Origin: an uncultured Clostridia bacterium
GTDB lineage: Bacteria; Bacillota_A; Clostridia; Christensenellales; UBA3700
NCBI GenBank assembly: GCA_946545105.1
Contig: CAMNMY010000001.1
Location: forward strand, 1-16,070
Direction of reading: 5' to 3'
Length of the DNA stretch: 16,070 nucleotides
This document shows positions 1 through 6,998 of this stretch, in pieces. Made by a program: the position numbers and the translations under genes. Positions within the stretch are counted from its first letter, which is position 1, and each line of letters starts with the position of its first letter. The notes below the pieces were generated by a model. That model did no database searches. It saw only the letters and a list, made by a program, of their open reading frames with translations, and was not told the DNA's origin.

Positions 1-689
1 GCTGGTTCTTCTTCCTTTACAGGTTCCTCAGTTTTTTCTTCTACTGGAGCAGCAACTATTTCTTCTTCTACAGCTGGAGCTTCATCGATAGCTTGATCTT
101 TTACTTCTGTTTCATCTTTAACTTCTTCAGCTTGAGCCTCAGCTTCTTCAGCATTTGCTTCTTCCACTGGAGCCACATCTTTCTTGCTCTTCTTAAATAG
201 GTTGTCGTTCATAATTACGAACTTCTCCATTAAGAATACAATAACAAAGTCTGCGATTGAATATGTAATCATTGACATTGTTGGAGCCCATTCCGCAATA
301 GCTGCATTATTCTTAAATAGGTTTGCATATGCTTTTGCTAAAGGTTCACCAATTATTGTTTCAACAATGATTAATGTAACGCACATAATTACATATACCG
401 TCATTGAGAATACTAAATTGTTAACTGCATTGAAAGTTTTCTTTCTGTTTAAAATGTAAGAAATAATCTTTGCCAATGTGTTAGCAACTAGGAATGAAAT
501 AAATGCTGCTAATGTGTAGCCTTTAAAAATCCAGAAATCCATCTTTTGAGCGTCATCAACACCACAAAGTTTTAATCCGGCTGGTCCAAATTGAACAATT
601 AAAAATTGAACAACGAATGCTGCTAAACTCATTATGATAAATAAAATCAATTGAACAAACGTGCTCTTTTGCTTCTTTTCTTCTGCCAT
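1..689 (-). CDS. GtrA-like membrane protein with acidic C-terminal tail, partial (C-terminus beyond window edge)
   Basis: The reading frame is open from ATG at 689 to the window edge, giving 229 residues and no stop. About four hydrophobic segments (near residues 11-34, 57-80, 92-111 and 140-158) and the motif SYILNRKKTFNA at 77-88 match the GtrA family, whose hallmark is an NR-x-x-TF motif after the second helix. GtrA-like proteins are small polytopic membrane proteins linked to transfer of lipid-linked sugars or to cell-surface glycosylation. Residues 171-229 are unusual: a lysine patch (KKSKK) leads into a run dominated by Glu, Ala, Val and Pro with no hydrophobic segment, most likely a disordered cytoplasmic tail. 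Typical GtrA proteins end soon after the fourth helix. A TGGAGGG Shine-Dalgarno sits just upstream of the start. The gene is monocistronic as far as visible, and its substrate is unknown. The family call is fairly secure; the role is not. Confidence 0.8.
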   Translation of the reverse strand, partial: MAEEKKQKSTFVQLILFIIMSLAAFVVQFLIVQFGPAGLKLCGVDDAQKMDFWIFKGYTLAAFISFLVANTLAKIISYILNRKKTFNAVNNLVFSMTVYVIMCVTLIIVETIIGEPLAKAYANLFKNNAAIAEWAPTMSMITYSIADFVIVFLMEKFVIMNDNLFKKSKKDVAPVEEANAEEAEAQAEEVKDETEVKDQAIDEAPAVEEEIVAAPVEEKTEEPVKEEEP

Positions 690-733
690 AATACCCTCCA
701 TAAGTATATAAATTTCTAAATAATAGTAAAAAC

Positions 734-742
734 ATTATAACA
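734..742 (-). promoter_or_regulatory. Probable extended -10 promoter of the GtrA-like gene
   Basis: The minus strand reads TGTTATAAT here, a perfect TATAAT hexamer (734-739) preceded by the TGn extension. It lies about 45 nt upstream of the start codon at 689. No convincing -35 box is seen at 16-18 nt, which is usual for extended -10 promoters. Confidence 0.55.
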
Positions 743-804
743 CGCAAAAAAATATATACGCAATAATAAAAATAAATAAAAACAATTTTAGCCAAAAAAG
801 TGTT

Positions 805-838
805 AAATAAAAAATGGCCCTCAATTTTTTGAAGGCCA
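805..838 (-). terminator. Rho-independent terminator of the HAD-ADH operon
   Basis: On the minus strand TGGCCTTCAA pairs with TTGAGGGCCA (829-838 with 815-824, ten pairs including one G-U) around an AAAA loop. It is followed by TTTTTTATTT. It lies about 20 nt after the alcohol dehydrogenase stop codon. Confidence 0.88.
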
Positions 839-858
839 CTATTTTAGAACTTATTTGT

Positions 859-2043
859 CTATACACAATTGGCTAAATAATACACTTCTTTTACCTGTTC
901 TGTATCCAATGGCTTGAATACTCCAATCTTTCTTTTGCCATATCTTGTGCATCTTTCAGCCAACTCATCTAATGTTGTTTTATCTAGTATTCCGCATGGT
1001 AATTGTGGAATAGTAATTGGCATATTTAATGACTTAAAGAACTCTTCTGTTTTAATAATTCCTTGAAGTGCTATTTCTTCTTTTTCTCCATCAAGCCCCC
1101 ACACTTCTTTTGCATATAATGCAAACCTATCAATATCTGTATCCATAACATATCTACACCAAGCACCAAAAACTGCGCTCAATGATTCGCCGTGAGCTAT
1201 ATCAAATTTAGCGCTAATTTCATGTCCAAATTGATGGATTGAAAAATCTCTTCCACCACCCAATCCAGTTAGATCATTATGAGATAAAGAACTTGCCCAC
1301 ATAATCTCTGACATTGCTTCATAGTTTGATGGATCATCATAAGCAATCTTGCCCCACTTAATAACTGTTTTTAATAGAGCATGTGCTATTGCATCGGTCA
1401 TATGATTATGTAATATTTCTTTTGGTCCAAAGTATCTATCTATTGTATGCATCATAATATCTGTAACGCCACAAGCTATTTGTTTTTTAGGTAAACTTTG
1501 AGCATACGTTGGATCCATTATTGCAAACTTACATCTATAAATATTTGTAGTCAATCCCACCTTTTGAACTGTTTCTTCATTCGTCAAAACTGCGCTGTTA
1601 CTCATTTCACTACCAGCTGCAGGAATTGTTAAAACACATGCAACATCTAAGCATTCACTAAATGGTATTTTCCCTGTCCAAATATCCCAAATATCTCCTG
1701 CATTTACAGCACCGATTGCCATAGCTTTTGCTGTATCTATTGCTGAGCCACCGCCTATTGCTATTATTAAATCTGCACTGAATTCTTTTGCAAGTTTAAT
1801 ACCTTCTCTTGCATGTGCTACTGTTGGGTTAGCTTTGACACCTGGAAATCTAACATGTTCTATTCCGAAAGAATCTAATTGATCTTCAACGTCTTTTAAT
1901 ATTCCATTCTTTTCAATTCTATCTGATCCATAAACGATAACAGCTTTTTGGTCTTCTAAAGCATGCGCTTCTTTTCCTAGTTTGCTAATAGAGCCCTTCC
2001 CAAACAACACCTTCGTTGGTGCATAGTAAACAAAATTTTCCAT
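859..2043 (-). CDS. Iron-containing alcohol dehydrogenase (NAD(P)H-dependent butanol dehydrogenase type)
   Basis: This 394-residue protein has the full length and architecture of group III Fe-dependent alcohol dehydrogenases, closest in motifs to the BDH/YqhD branch. The N-terminal nucleotide-binding domain carries GGGSAIDTAK at 97-106. The C-terminal helical domain carries the metal ligands, read as Asp195 and His199 (VTDIMMH), His270 (SIHQFGH) and His284 (DIAHGES). The spacing matches YqhD. The enzyme likely reduces aldehydes to alcohols in the cytoplasm using NAD(P)H, either as a fermentation end step or for aldehyde detoxification; the substrate cannot be read from the sequence. It starts with a GGAGGG site 7 nt upstream of ATG, inside the end of the HAD phosphatase gene, and the two genes are 2 nt apart, so they are co-transcribed. 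A terminator follows. The family call is secure. Confidence 0.92.
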   Translation of the reverse strand: MENFVYYAPTKVLFGKGSISKLGKEAHALEDQKAVIVYGSDRIEKNGILKDVEDQLDSFGIEHVRFPGVKANPTVAHAREGIKLAKEFSADLIIAIGGGSAIDTAKAMAIGAVNAGDIWDIWTGKIPFSECLDVACVLTIPAAGSEMSNSAVLTNEETVQKVGLTTNIYRCKFAIMDPTYAQSLPKKQIACGVTDIMMHTIDRYFGPKEILHNHMTDAIAHALLKTVIKWGKIAYDDPSNYEAMSEIMWASSLSHNDLTGLGGGRDFSIHQFGHEISAKFDIAHGESLSAVFGAWCRYVMDTDIDRFALYAKEVWGLDGEKEEIALQGIIKTEEFFKSLNMPITIPQLPCGILDKTTLDELAERCTRYGKRKIGVFKPLDTEQVKEVYYLANCV

Positions 2044-2045
2044 TG

Positions 2046-2747
2046 TTAACCCTCCATTATTTTTTCTATTAAAGCTTTTAGTTCAATAAAATCTTTTACC
2101 ACATAATCAATTGGCATATTATCTTTGTTTATTTTATTTTCTCTATTGAAGAAAATTGTTTTTATTCCGCAATTAATTCCCAATTGCATATCACTAGATA
2201 AAGAATCCCCTATAATGTAAGATACATCTCTATCTACTCCACCTAAATCTTTTTCTATATAATCAAAAAATTCTTTTGCTGGTTTTCTTGTATTTAGCGT
2301 TTCAGAAATATAGCGCTTAATAAAATACTTATCCATACCTGAAGATTTAAATCTTGAATTCTGAATAAATGCTGTTCCATTTGTAATAACATATAAGTTA
2401 TTTATCTTGCTTGCCCACTCGCAAAATTCTCTTGCGCCTTCAATTACATCATCGCCTTTTGCAAGATAACCCCAATAGTCCTTATTTATTTGATTTAAAT
2501 TGATTCCCTCTATTCCAAATTCGTTGAATACCCATTCAAATCTCATTGTTGAAATATCATCACGAGTAATAATGTTTTGTTCAAATTGTTTCCAAGCCTT
2601 TAGATTGTTTCTTTTATAGCTTTCTATAATCCCATCGTACCTCAAAAGATTATAGTCTTTGAAGGTCGAATTAATAGCTTTTGATTCTGCTTTATCAAAA
2701 TCCAATAGTGTATCATCTGCATCAATAAACAAATTTAAGCGCTTCAT
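2046..2747 (-). CDS. HAD-superfamily hydrolase, YjjG-like (probable nucleotidase)
   Basis: This 233-residue protein carries all four HAD motifs. Motif I is FIDADDTLLDF with Asp9 and Asp11, motif II is YVITNG with Thr122, motif III is Lys155 in NTRKPAKEF, and motif IV is IIGDSLSSD with Asp181 and Asp186. The DADDTLLDFD opening and the helical cap after it (roughly 17-95) resemble the YjjG/YfnB group of pyrimidine 5'-nucleotidases. These enzymes dephosphorylate (d)UMP/TMP-like or non-canonical nucleotides as housecleaning. Exact substrate is inferred only from family. The ATG at 2747 is needed to include motif I at residue 9, yet no Shine-Dalgarno precedes it, and the nearest -10 box is so close that the mRNA may be leaderless. 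It is the first gene of a two-gene operon with the iron alcohol dehydrogenase. Confidence 0.85.
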   Translation of the reverse strand: MKRLNLFIDADDTLLDFDKAESKAINSTFKDYNLLRYDGIIESYKRNNLKAWKQFEQNIITRDDISTMRFEWVFNEFGIEGINLNQINKDYWGYLAKGDDVIEGAREFCEWASKINNLYVITNGTAFIQNSRFKSSGMDKYFIKRYISETLNTRKPAKEFFDYIEKDLGGVDRDVSYIIGDSLSSDMQLGINCGIKTIFFNRENKINKDNMPIDYVVKDFIELKALIEKIMEG

Positions 2748-2753
2748 GTAATC

Positions 2754-2762
2754 ATTCTAACA
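2754..2762 (-). promoter_or_regulatory. Candidate -10 element for the HAD-ADH operon (leaderless start)
   Basis: The minus strand reads TGTTAGAAT, a TGn-extended near-consensus -10. Only six bases separate the hexamer (2754-2759) from the ATG at 2747, so a transcript from here would begin at or next to the start codon. No -35 and no ribosome binding site are recognisable. A more distal promoter overlapping the T-box promoter region cannot be excluded. Confidence 0.35.
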
Positions 2763-2791
2763 TACATATAAACTACGCGCACGATTATTTC

Positions 2792-2820
2792 TTGACATAG
2801 AAATTCATTTTATATACAAT
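2792..2820 (+). promoter_or_regulatory. Sigma-A-type promoter driving the T-box leader
   Basis: A perfect TTGACA (-35, 2792-2797) is separated by 17 nt from TACAAT (-10, 2815-2820). The predicted transcription start is near 2827, a few bases before the conserved start of T-box stem I. Confidence 0.85.
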
Positions 2821-2826
2821 TTTCTT

Positions 2827-3062
2827 AAAGCAATGAAGGGAAAGAAGTAATTATATCTATTCGCACAGAGAAGCGCTGGTTGGTGAAAAGCGTAAGATAA
2901 GTATAATGAATACATTCTTGGAGCAGTATGGTTGAAGTCTTAGATGTGTAAGCCATAACAGAGACATCTGTACAAATGTTCAAAGGCGCATATGCGTGAA
3001 TTGAGGTGGTACCACGGATTTATTCGTCCTCTATGTAAGTATTTTGACATAGAGGATTTTTT
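2827..3062 (+). ncRNA. T-box riboswitch, tyrosine specifier (UAC)
   Basis: This is a complete T-box leader. The loop-E strand AGTA lies near 2845-2848. The distal stem I element (AGAGAAGCGCTGGTTGGTG, about 2867-2885) matches the conserved AG-bulge and GNUG region. The specifier side reads GAA-TAC-A at 2908-2914, placing UAC (Tyr) at 2911-2913. A stem (2942-2947 with 2964-2969) and a short hairpin (2986-2997) follow at the stem II and III positions. The T-box proper GAGGTGGTACCACGG is at 3003-3017. Its UGGU bulge implies an A discriminator base in the tRNA, as expected for bacterial tRNA-Tyr. The competing terminator is at 3027-3062. Uncharged tRNA-Tyr should stabilise the antiterminator and allow transcription of the symporter gene downstream. 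Presence of the T-box is nearly certain; the tyrosine assignment is by position within the consensus loop. Confidence 0.95.
3027..3062 (+). terminator. T-box regulated terminator
   Basis: TCCTCTATGT (3027-3036) pairs perfectly with ACATAGAGGA (3047-3056) across a 10-nt loop and is followed by six T. The CCTC of the left arm can instead pair with GAGG at 3003-3006 to form the antiterminator. Confidence 0.93.
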
Positions 3063-3086
3063 ATTCTCTATAAAGGAGGGTTATTA

Positions 3087-4748
3087 ATGATACTTGCAGC
3101 TTCAACCTCTAGAATTGTGACTAACGTTATCATGATGGTCGTATTCTTCGGCCTTATGATTGGTATTGGTCTATACTACAGAAGAAAGGCAGCTAATGTA
3201 AATGGCTTCGTTCTTGGTGGTAGATCTGTTGGCCCATGGCTAACAGCATTTGCTTATGGCACTTCATATTTCAGTGCCGTAATCTTTATTGGATATGCTG
3301 GTCAATTCGGTTATTTATTCGGTGTATCTTCTACATGGATTGGACTTGGTAATGCCTTCATCGGTTCATTACTAGCTTGGTCTATTCTTGGTAGACGTAC
3401 AAGAATTATGACTCAAAAATTAGATTCTAAAACAATGCCAGACTATTTTGGTAAACGTTTTGATTCTAAAGCATTAAAAATTGCAGCAGCAGTAATTGTA
3501 TTTATTTTCTTAATTCCTTACACTGCTTCTCTATTTAATGGTTTATCAAGATTATTCACAGTAGCATTTGGATTTAAAAATGAAAATCTTGCTTATGTAA
3601 TCATCGTATGCATTATGGCCCTACTTACTGCTATATATGTAACAGTTGGTGGATACATGGCAACAGCTATGAATGATTTCATTCAAGGTTTCATTATGAT
3701 TATTGGTATCCTTGCAGTCATTGCTGCTGTTTTAAATACACAAGGCGGATTAACAGGTGCCATGCAAGCCTTAGCCACAAGCGAAAATGCTGGTTGGGAA
3801 TTTGCTTCATTCTTTGGACCAAGACCAATCTTTTTGGTATTCGTTGTTATCCTAACCTCTCTTGGTACATGGGGACTTCCTCAAATGGTTGGTAAGTTCT
3901 ATGCTATCAAGCATGAACAAGACATCAAGAAAGGTACAATCATTTCTACAATATTCGCTATCATCGTTGCTGGTGGATGTTATTTCTTAGGCGGCTTTGG
4001 TAGATTGTTCTATGAAACACCAGAAAACGGAAAAATTGTATTTGATGATATCGTGCCATCAATGCTAGAAAAAGCCGTTACTTCAGACATCTTGATGGCT
4101 CTTGTTGTTATCCTTGTATTATCTGCTTCAATGTCTACATTATCTTCACTTGTATTGACTTCTTCATCTACATTAACACTAGATTTAATCAAAGGAAGCA
4201 TTGTAAAAGAAGAAAAAATGACAGACAAAAAGCAAGTATTAATTATGAGAATATTTATTGCTGTATTTATCATAATTTCAGCTACTATTGCTATAATTCA
4301 AAAGTTATTCAACTTCAGTGAAATCGCATCATTGATGGGTATTTCTTGGGGTGCTTTAGCTGGCGCATTCTTAGCTCCATTTATGTTTGGTCTATATTGG
4401 AAGAAGGTTACAAAGTCAGCTGTATGGTCAAGTTTTGCTGTTGGCTTAGCTATTATGATCTTCTCACTAATCTACAAGTTAGCAGGATGGAAGTTCTTAG
4501 TATTTAACTTATCCACAGGGGAATCATTAGACTTCGCAAATGCAGTTGTAGCTGGTGCTATTGCAATGATCGTTACAATAATTATTGTTCCTATCGTTTC
4601 TCTATGCACATATAAATTTGAGAAAAATAGAGGCATTTTAAACGCTACTTATGTAAGTGAAATATTTACATGCTATTCTGGCAAAGTTGTAGCTAATGCA
4701 ACAGAAGCAATTGGCGAAAAGGTAGAAGAACCACTACCATACGTTTAA
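3087..4748 (+). CDS. Sodium:solute symporter (SSS family), predicted tyrosine/aromatic amino acid importer
   Basis: This 553-residue integral membrane protein has about 13 hydrophobic helices and SSS-family signatures. These are GFVLGGRSVGPWLTAFAYGTSYFSA near 40-64, VGGYMATAMNDFIQGF at 187-202, and SASMSTLSSLVLTSSS near 346-361. Ala347, Ser350 and Thr351 line up with the Na2 sodium-site residues of PutP, so Na+ coupling is expected. The gene starts at ATG 3087 after an AAGGAGGG site (3073-3080) and is the only gene behind the tyrosine T-box; a terminator at 4770 closes the unit. Family membership does not give the substrate. The T-box makes tyrosine, or aromatic amino acids generally, the best inference. 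It is clearly diverged from the PutP-like symporter next door, which lacks a T-box. The C-terminal 40 residues are soluble and end in an acidic stretch. Confidence 0.85.
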   Translation: MILAASTSRIVTNVIMMVVFFGLMIGIGLYYRRKAANVNGFVLGGRSVGPWLTAFAYGTSYFSAVIFIGYAGQFGYLFGVSSTWIGLGNAFIGSLLAWSILGRRTRIMTQKLDSKTMPDYFGKRFDSKALKIAAAVIVFIFLIPYTASLFNGLSRLFTVAFGFKNENLAYVIIVCIMALLTAIYVTVGGYMATAMNDFIQGFIMIIGILAVIAAVLNTQGGLTGAMQALATSENAGWEFASFFGPRPIFLVFVVILTSLGTWGLPQMVGKFYAIKHEQDIKKGTIISTIFAIIVAGGCYFLGGFGRLFYETPENGKIVFDDIVPSMLEKAVTSDILMALVVILVLSASMSTLSSLVLTSSSTLTLDLIKGSIVKEEKMTDKKQVLIMRIFIAVFIIISATIAIIQKLFNFSEIASLMGISWGALAGAFLAPFMFGLYWKKVTKSAVWSSFAVGLAIMIFSLIYKLAGWKFLVFNLSTGESLDFANAVVAGAIAMIVTIIIVPIVSLCTYKFEKNRGILNATYVSEIFTCYSGKVVANATEAIGEKVEEPLPYV

Positions 4749-4769
4749 TATTTAAATCAATGCACATTT

Positions 4770-4800
4770 GGCCACAAGGAGAAATCCCTGTGGCCTTTTT
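4770..4800 (+). terminator. Terminator after the T-box controlled symporter
   Basis: GGCCACA (4770-4776) pairs with TGTGGCC (4789-4795). Two more G-C pairs lie inside after one mismatch, the loop is AGAAAT, and TTTTT follows. It separates the two symporter genes into different transcription units. Confidence 0.9.
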
Positions 4801-4815
4801 GCATTTAGAAAACAA

Positions 4816-4845
4816 TTGCGTAAATATATATTCTTATAGTATTAT
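4816..4845 (+). promoter_or_regulatory. Candidate promoter of the PutP-like gene
   Basis: TTGCGT (4816-4821) and TATTAT (4840-4845) are 18 nt apart in the short gap after the terminator. The -35 is weak. No T-box or other structured leader is present between it and the start codon. Confidence 0.4.
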
Positions 4846-4885
4846 CTAAATATTATTTATTAAATTAAAAGGTGAGAAAACAAAA

Positions 4886-6460
4886 ATGAAAGTAGAAGCT
4901 GGAAACATTATTGCATTCGTTTTATATTTTGCAATAGTTGTCGGAATCGGTATTTTCTTCTTCTTAAAAGACCGCAAATTAAGTGGCGAAAAGAGTTTCT
5001 TTTTAGGCGGAAGAAAAATGAGTGGTATGGTAGCTGCCCTTTCTGCAGGCGCATCAGATATGAGCGCTTGGGTATTAATGGGTCTACCAGGATCAATCTA
5101 TTTATATGGTATTGGTCAAGTTTGGATCTCTGTTGGTCTATTAATCGGAACTATCCTTGCATGGTTCTTAGTTGCTCCAAGATTGCGTAGATACTCAATC
5201 TTAGCAAACGACTCAATTACAATCCCACAATATTTAACAAATAGATTCTTATCAACAAAGAAATCTTTACAAGTTATTTGTGCTGTTATCTTCGTTATCG
5301 TATATTGCGTATACGGTGCATCAAGTATCAGTGCTTGTGGAACTTTATTTAAGACACTATTCAATCTTGATGAAAGAATTGGTATGACAATTGCTACAGT
5401 TATTATCATTGCCTACGTATTCTTAGGTGGATTTAATGCTGTATGTTGGACAGACTTTATTCAAGGTTTATTAATGCTTGCTGCGTTAATGATTACTCCA
5501 ATCGTTGCGCTTGCTATGTTCAAAGCATCTGGAGCTATCGCAGCAGGAACAATCCCTGCTAACTTCTACAACCCATTAGTATCAGGCAAATTCGATTGGG
5601 AAAGTTTCTCAACAATTTTAACAGGTCTTGGATGGGGACTTGGATATTTTGGTATGCCTCATATTATCGTAAGATATATTTCTATTAAGTCAGAAGGCGA
5701 AATGAAGAAATCCAGAATAATCGGTATTGGTTGGACAACTCTTATCCTAATTATGGCTTCAGTTGTTGGTATCGTTGGTAGATTATACCTTGGTGATTCT
5801 GCAACAGGCGCTTCATCTACAGTATTTATCAAAATGGCATCTACAGTATTCCCTGTCTTCTTAGGTGGCATTATTATTTCTGCTATTTTAGCTGCTTCAA
5901 TGTCAACAGCAGATTCTCAACTTCTTGCTGCATCTTCAGCGTTCGCGTCAGATGTATATAAGACAACTATTAGAAAGAACGCAAAAGACAAAGAGATTCT
6001 TTGGGCAGGTAGAGTCATCGTTGTAGTAATTTCATTAATTGCATTTGCTATTGCTATGTTAGGTTATGGTGAGAATCCAATAGTTCCTGCGTTTGCAACA
6101 ATTATGACTCTTGTATCAGCCGCTTGGGCTGCATTCGGTGCTGCTTTCGGCCCAGTAATTATCCTTTCTCTATTCTGGCGTAGATTGAACTATAAAGGCG
6201 CCGTTGCTGGTATCGTTTGTGGATTTGTAGTAGATGTTCTATGGATGTTCTTATTGAACTATGAATATTATGGTGGTACAAGTGCTATATTCAACACAAA
6301 TCTATATGAAATTATCCCAGGCTTTATTGCTGGTATGGTTGCTTCTATCGTTACATCTCTTCTAACAGAAGCTCCAAGCGAAGAAGTTACTTCTCTATTT
6401 GATAAAGTAACAAACGCTAAAGCTGTTGAAGTTGTTAATGATGAAATCCAAGTTTCATAA
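4886..6460 (+). CDS. putP: Sodium/proline symporter, PutP-like
   Basis: This 524-residue protein has 12-13 transmembrane helices and matches PutP along its length. It has FFLGGRKMSG at 38-47, SAGASDMSAWVLMGLPG at 53-69, CWTDFIQGLLM at 187-197, GWGLGYFGMPHI at 249-260, and ASMSTADSQLLAASSA near 337-352. Ala337, Ser340 and Thr341 fall at the numbering of the E. coli PutP sodium ligands, and Trp250, Tyr254 and Pro258 align with the residues known there around the proline site. It should import proline with Na+ at the cytoplasmic membrane, useful as carbon source, osmoprotectant or Stickland-type acceptor. One difference: the usual Gln of GYFGQPHI is Met here. AAAGGTGAG at 4868-4876 precedes the ATG. 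It is a single-gene unit with its own terminator. The family is secure; proline specificity is likely. Confidence 0.88.
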   Translation: MKVEAGNIIAFVLYFAIVVGIGIFFFLKDRKLSGEKSFFLGGRKMSGMVAALSAGASDMSAWVLMGLPGSIYLYGIGQVWISVGLLIGTILAWFLVAPRLRRYSILANDSITIPQYLTNRFLSTKKSLQVICAVIFVIVYCVYGASSISACGTLFKTLFNLDERIGMTIATVIIIAYVFLGGFNAVCWTDFIQGLLMLAALMITPIVALAMFKASGAIAAGTIPANFYNPLVSGKFDWESFSTILTGLGWGLGYFGMPHIIVRYISIKSEGEMKKSRIIGIGWTTLILIMASVVGIVGRLYLGDSATGASSTVFIKMASTVFPVFLGGIIISAILAASMSTADSQLLAASSAFASDVYKTTIRKNAKDKEILWAGRVIVVVISLIAFAIAMLGYGENPIVPAFATIMTLVSAAWAAFGAAFGPVIILSLFWRRLNYKGAVAGIVCGFVVDVLWMFLLNYEYYGGTSAIFNTNLYEIIPGFIAGMVASIVTSLLTEAPSEEVTSLFDKVTNAKAVEVVNDEIQVS

Positions 6461-6482
6461 TCAATAATTGAAATAATATATT

Positions 6483-6510
6483 TGGCAGAGTTTAAGCTCT
6501 GCCATTTTTT
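6483..6510 (+). terminator. Terminator of the PutP-like gene
   Basis: TGGCAGAG (6483-6490) pairs with CTCTGCCA (6497-6504) around TTTAAG and is followed by TTTTTT. The U-run overlaps the stop codon of the convergent acetyltransferase gene. On the minus strand the same hairpin is followed only by a mixed A/T stretch, so it is at best a weak terminator in that direction. Confidence 0.9.
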
Positions 6511-6997
6511 ATAGTTCTATATAATGTGGAATTATATCTTTATATACTCCATCTGTATTTTTAAAGCCTTTTGGTATTGTACCCAATTGCTTAAACCCTA
6601 ATTTCTTATATAAATTCAATGCTGGAATATTGTCTGCAACAACTGCGTTAAATTGCAGGATTTTGAAACCACACTCTTTTGCTCTCTTTATACAATCTTT
6701 AACTAAAAGTTCGCCAATACCTTTTCCTCTACAATCTTTTGATACAGCATAAGAAGCATTGCATATATGAGCGCATCTTCCCACGTTATTTGGATGCAAA
6801 ATATACATTCCAACAACTTGGTCGTCTTTTGTGTCTTTCGCTGTTATTGTCTTTGTTTGGGCGTTAAAAAAGGAAATGGCTTCATCGACTGTCATTTCCT
6901 TATCTTGAGGAAAGGCGATTCCATCTTTAACGACATCATTCCATATCTTTAAAGCGCCGCCTAAATCCTCAGCCTTTAATTCGTTTAATATTATCAT
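6509..6997 (-). CDS. GNAT-family N-acetyltransferase
   Basis: This 162-residue protein has the GNAT fold order. Motif A is DCRGKGIGELLVKDC at about 88-102, carrying the acetyl-CoA pyrophosphate loop R-G-K-G-I-G. Motif B follows with NAVVADNIPALNLYKKLGF near 117-135, the usual Asn-x-x-Ala-x-x-x-Tyr-x-x-x-GF pattern. It should transfer an acetyl group from acetyl-CoA to an amine in the cytoplasm; substrate cannot be assigned. It begins one base after the stop codon of the large lipoprotein gene and has no clear ribosome binding site, so it is probably translated by coupling to the lipoprotein. Why a surface lipoprotein and an acetyltransferase would be coupled is not evident. The family call is secure. 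Confidence 0.88.
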   Translation of the reverse strand: MIILNELKAEDLGGALKIWNDVVKDGIAFPQDKEMTVDEAISFFNAQTKTITAKDTKDDQVVGMYILHPNNVGRCAHICNASYAVSKDCRGKGIGELLVKDCIKRAKECGFKILQFNAVVADNIPALNLYKKLGFKQLGTIPKGFKNTDGVYKDIIPHYIEL

Positions 6998-6998
6998 A

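Noticed and set aside
556..795. Minus-strand 79-residue open frame
   Set aside because: It overlaps the GtrA-like gene and its promoter in another frame, has no family features and no ribosome site; it is a shadow.
4749..4885. A second T-box or riboswitch upstream of the PutP-like gene
   Set aside because: Only a terminator hairpin and a candidate promoter are present; there is no T-box sequence and the leader is too short.
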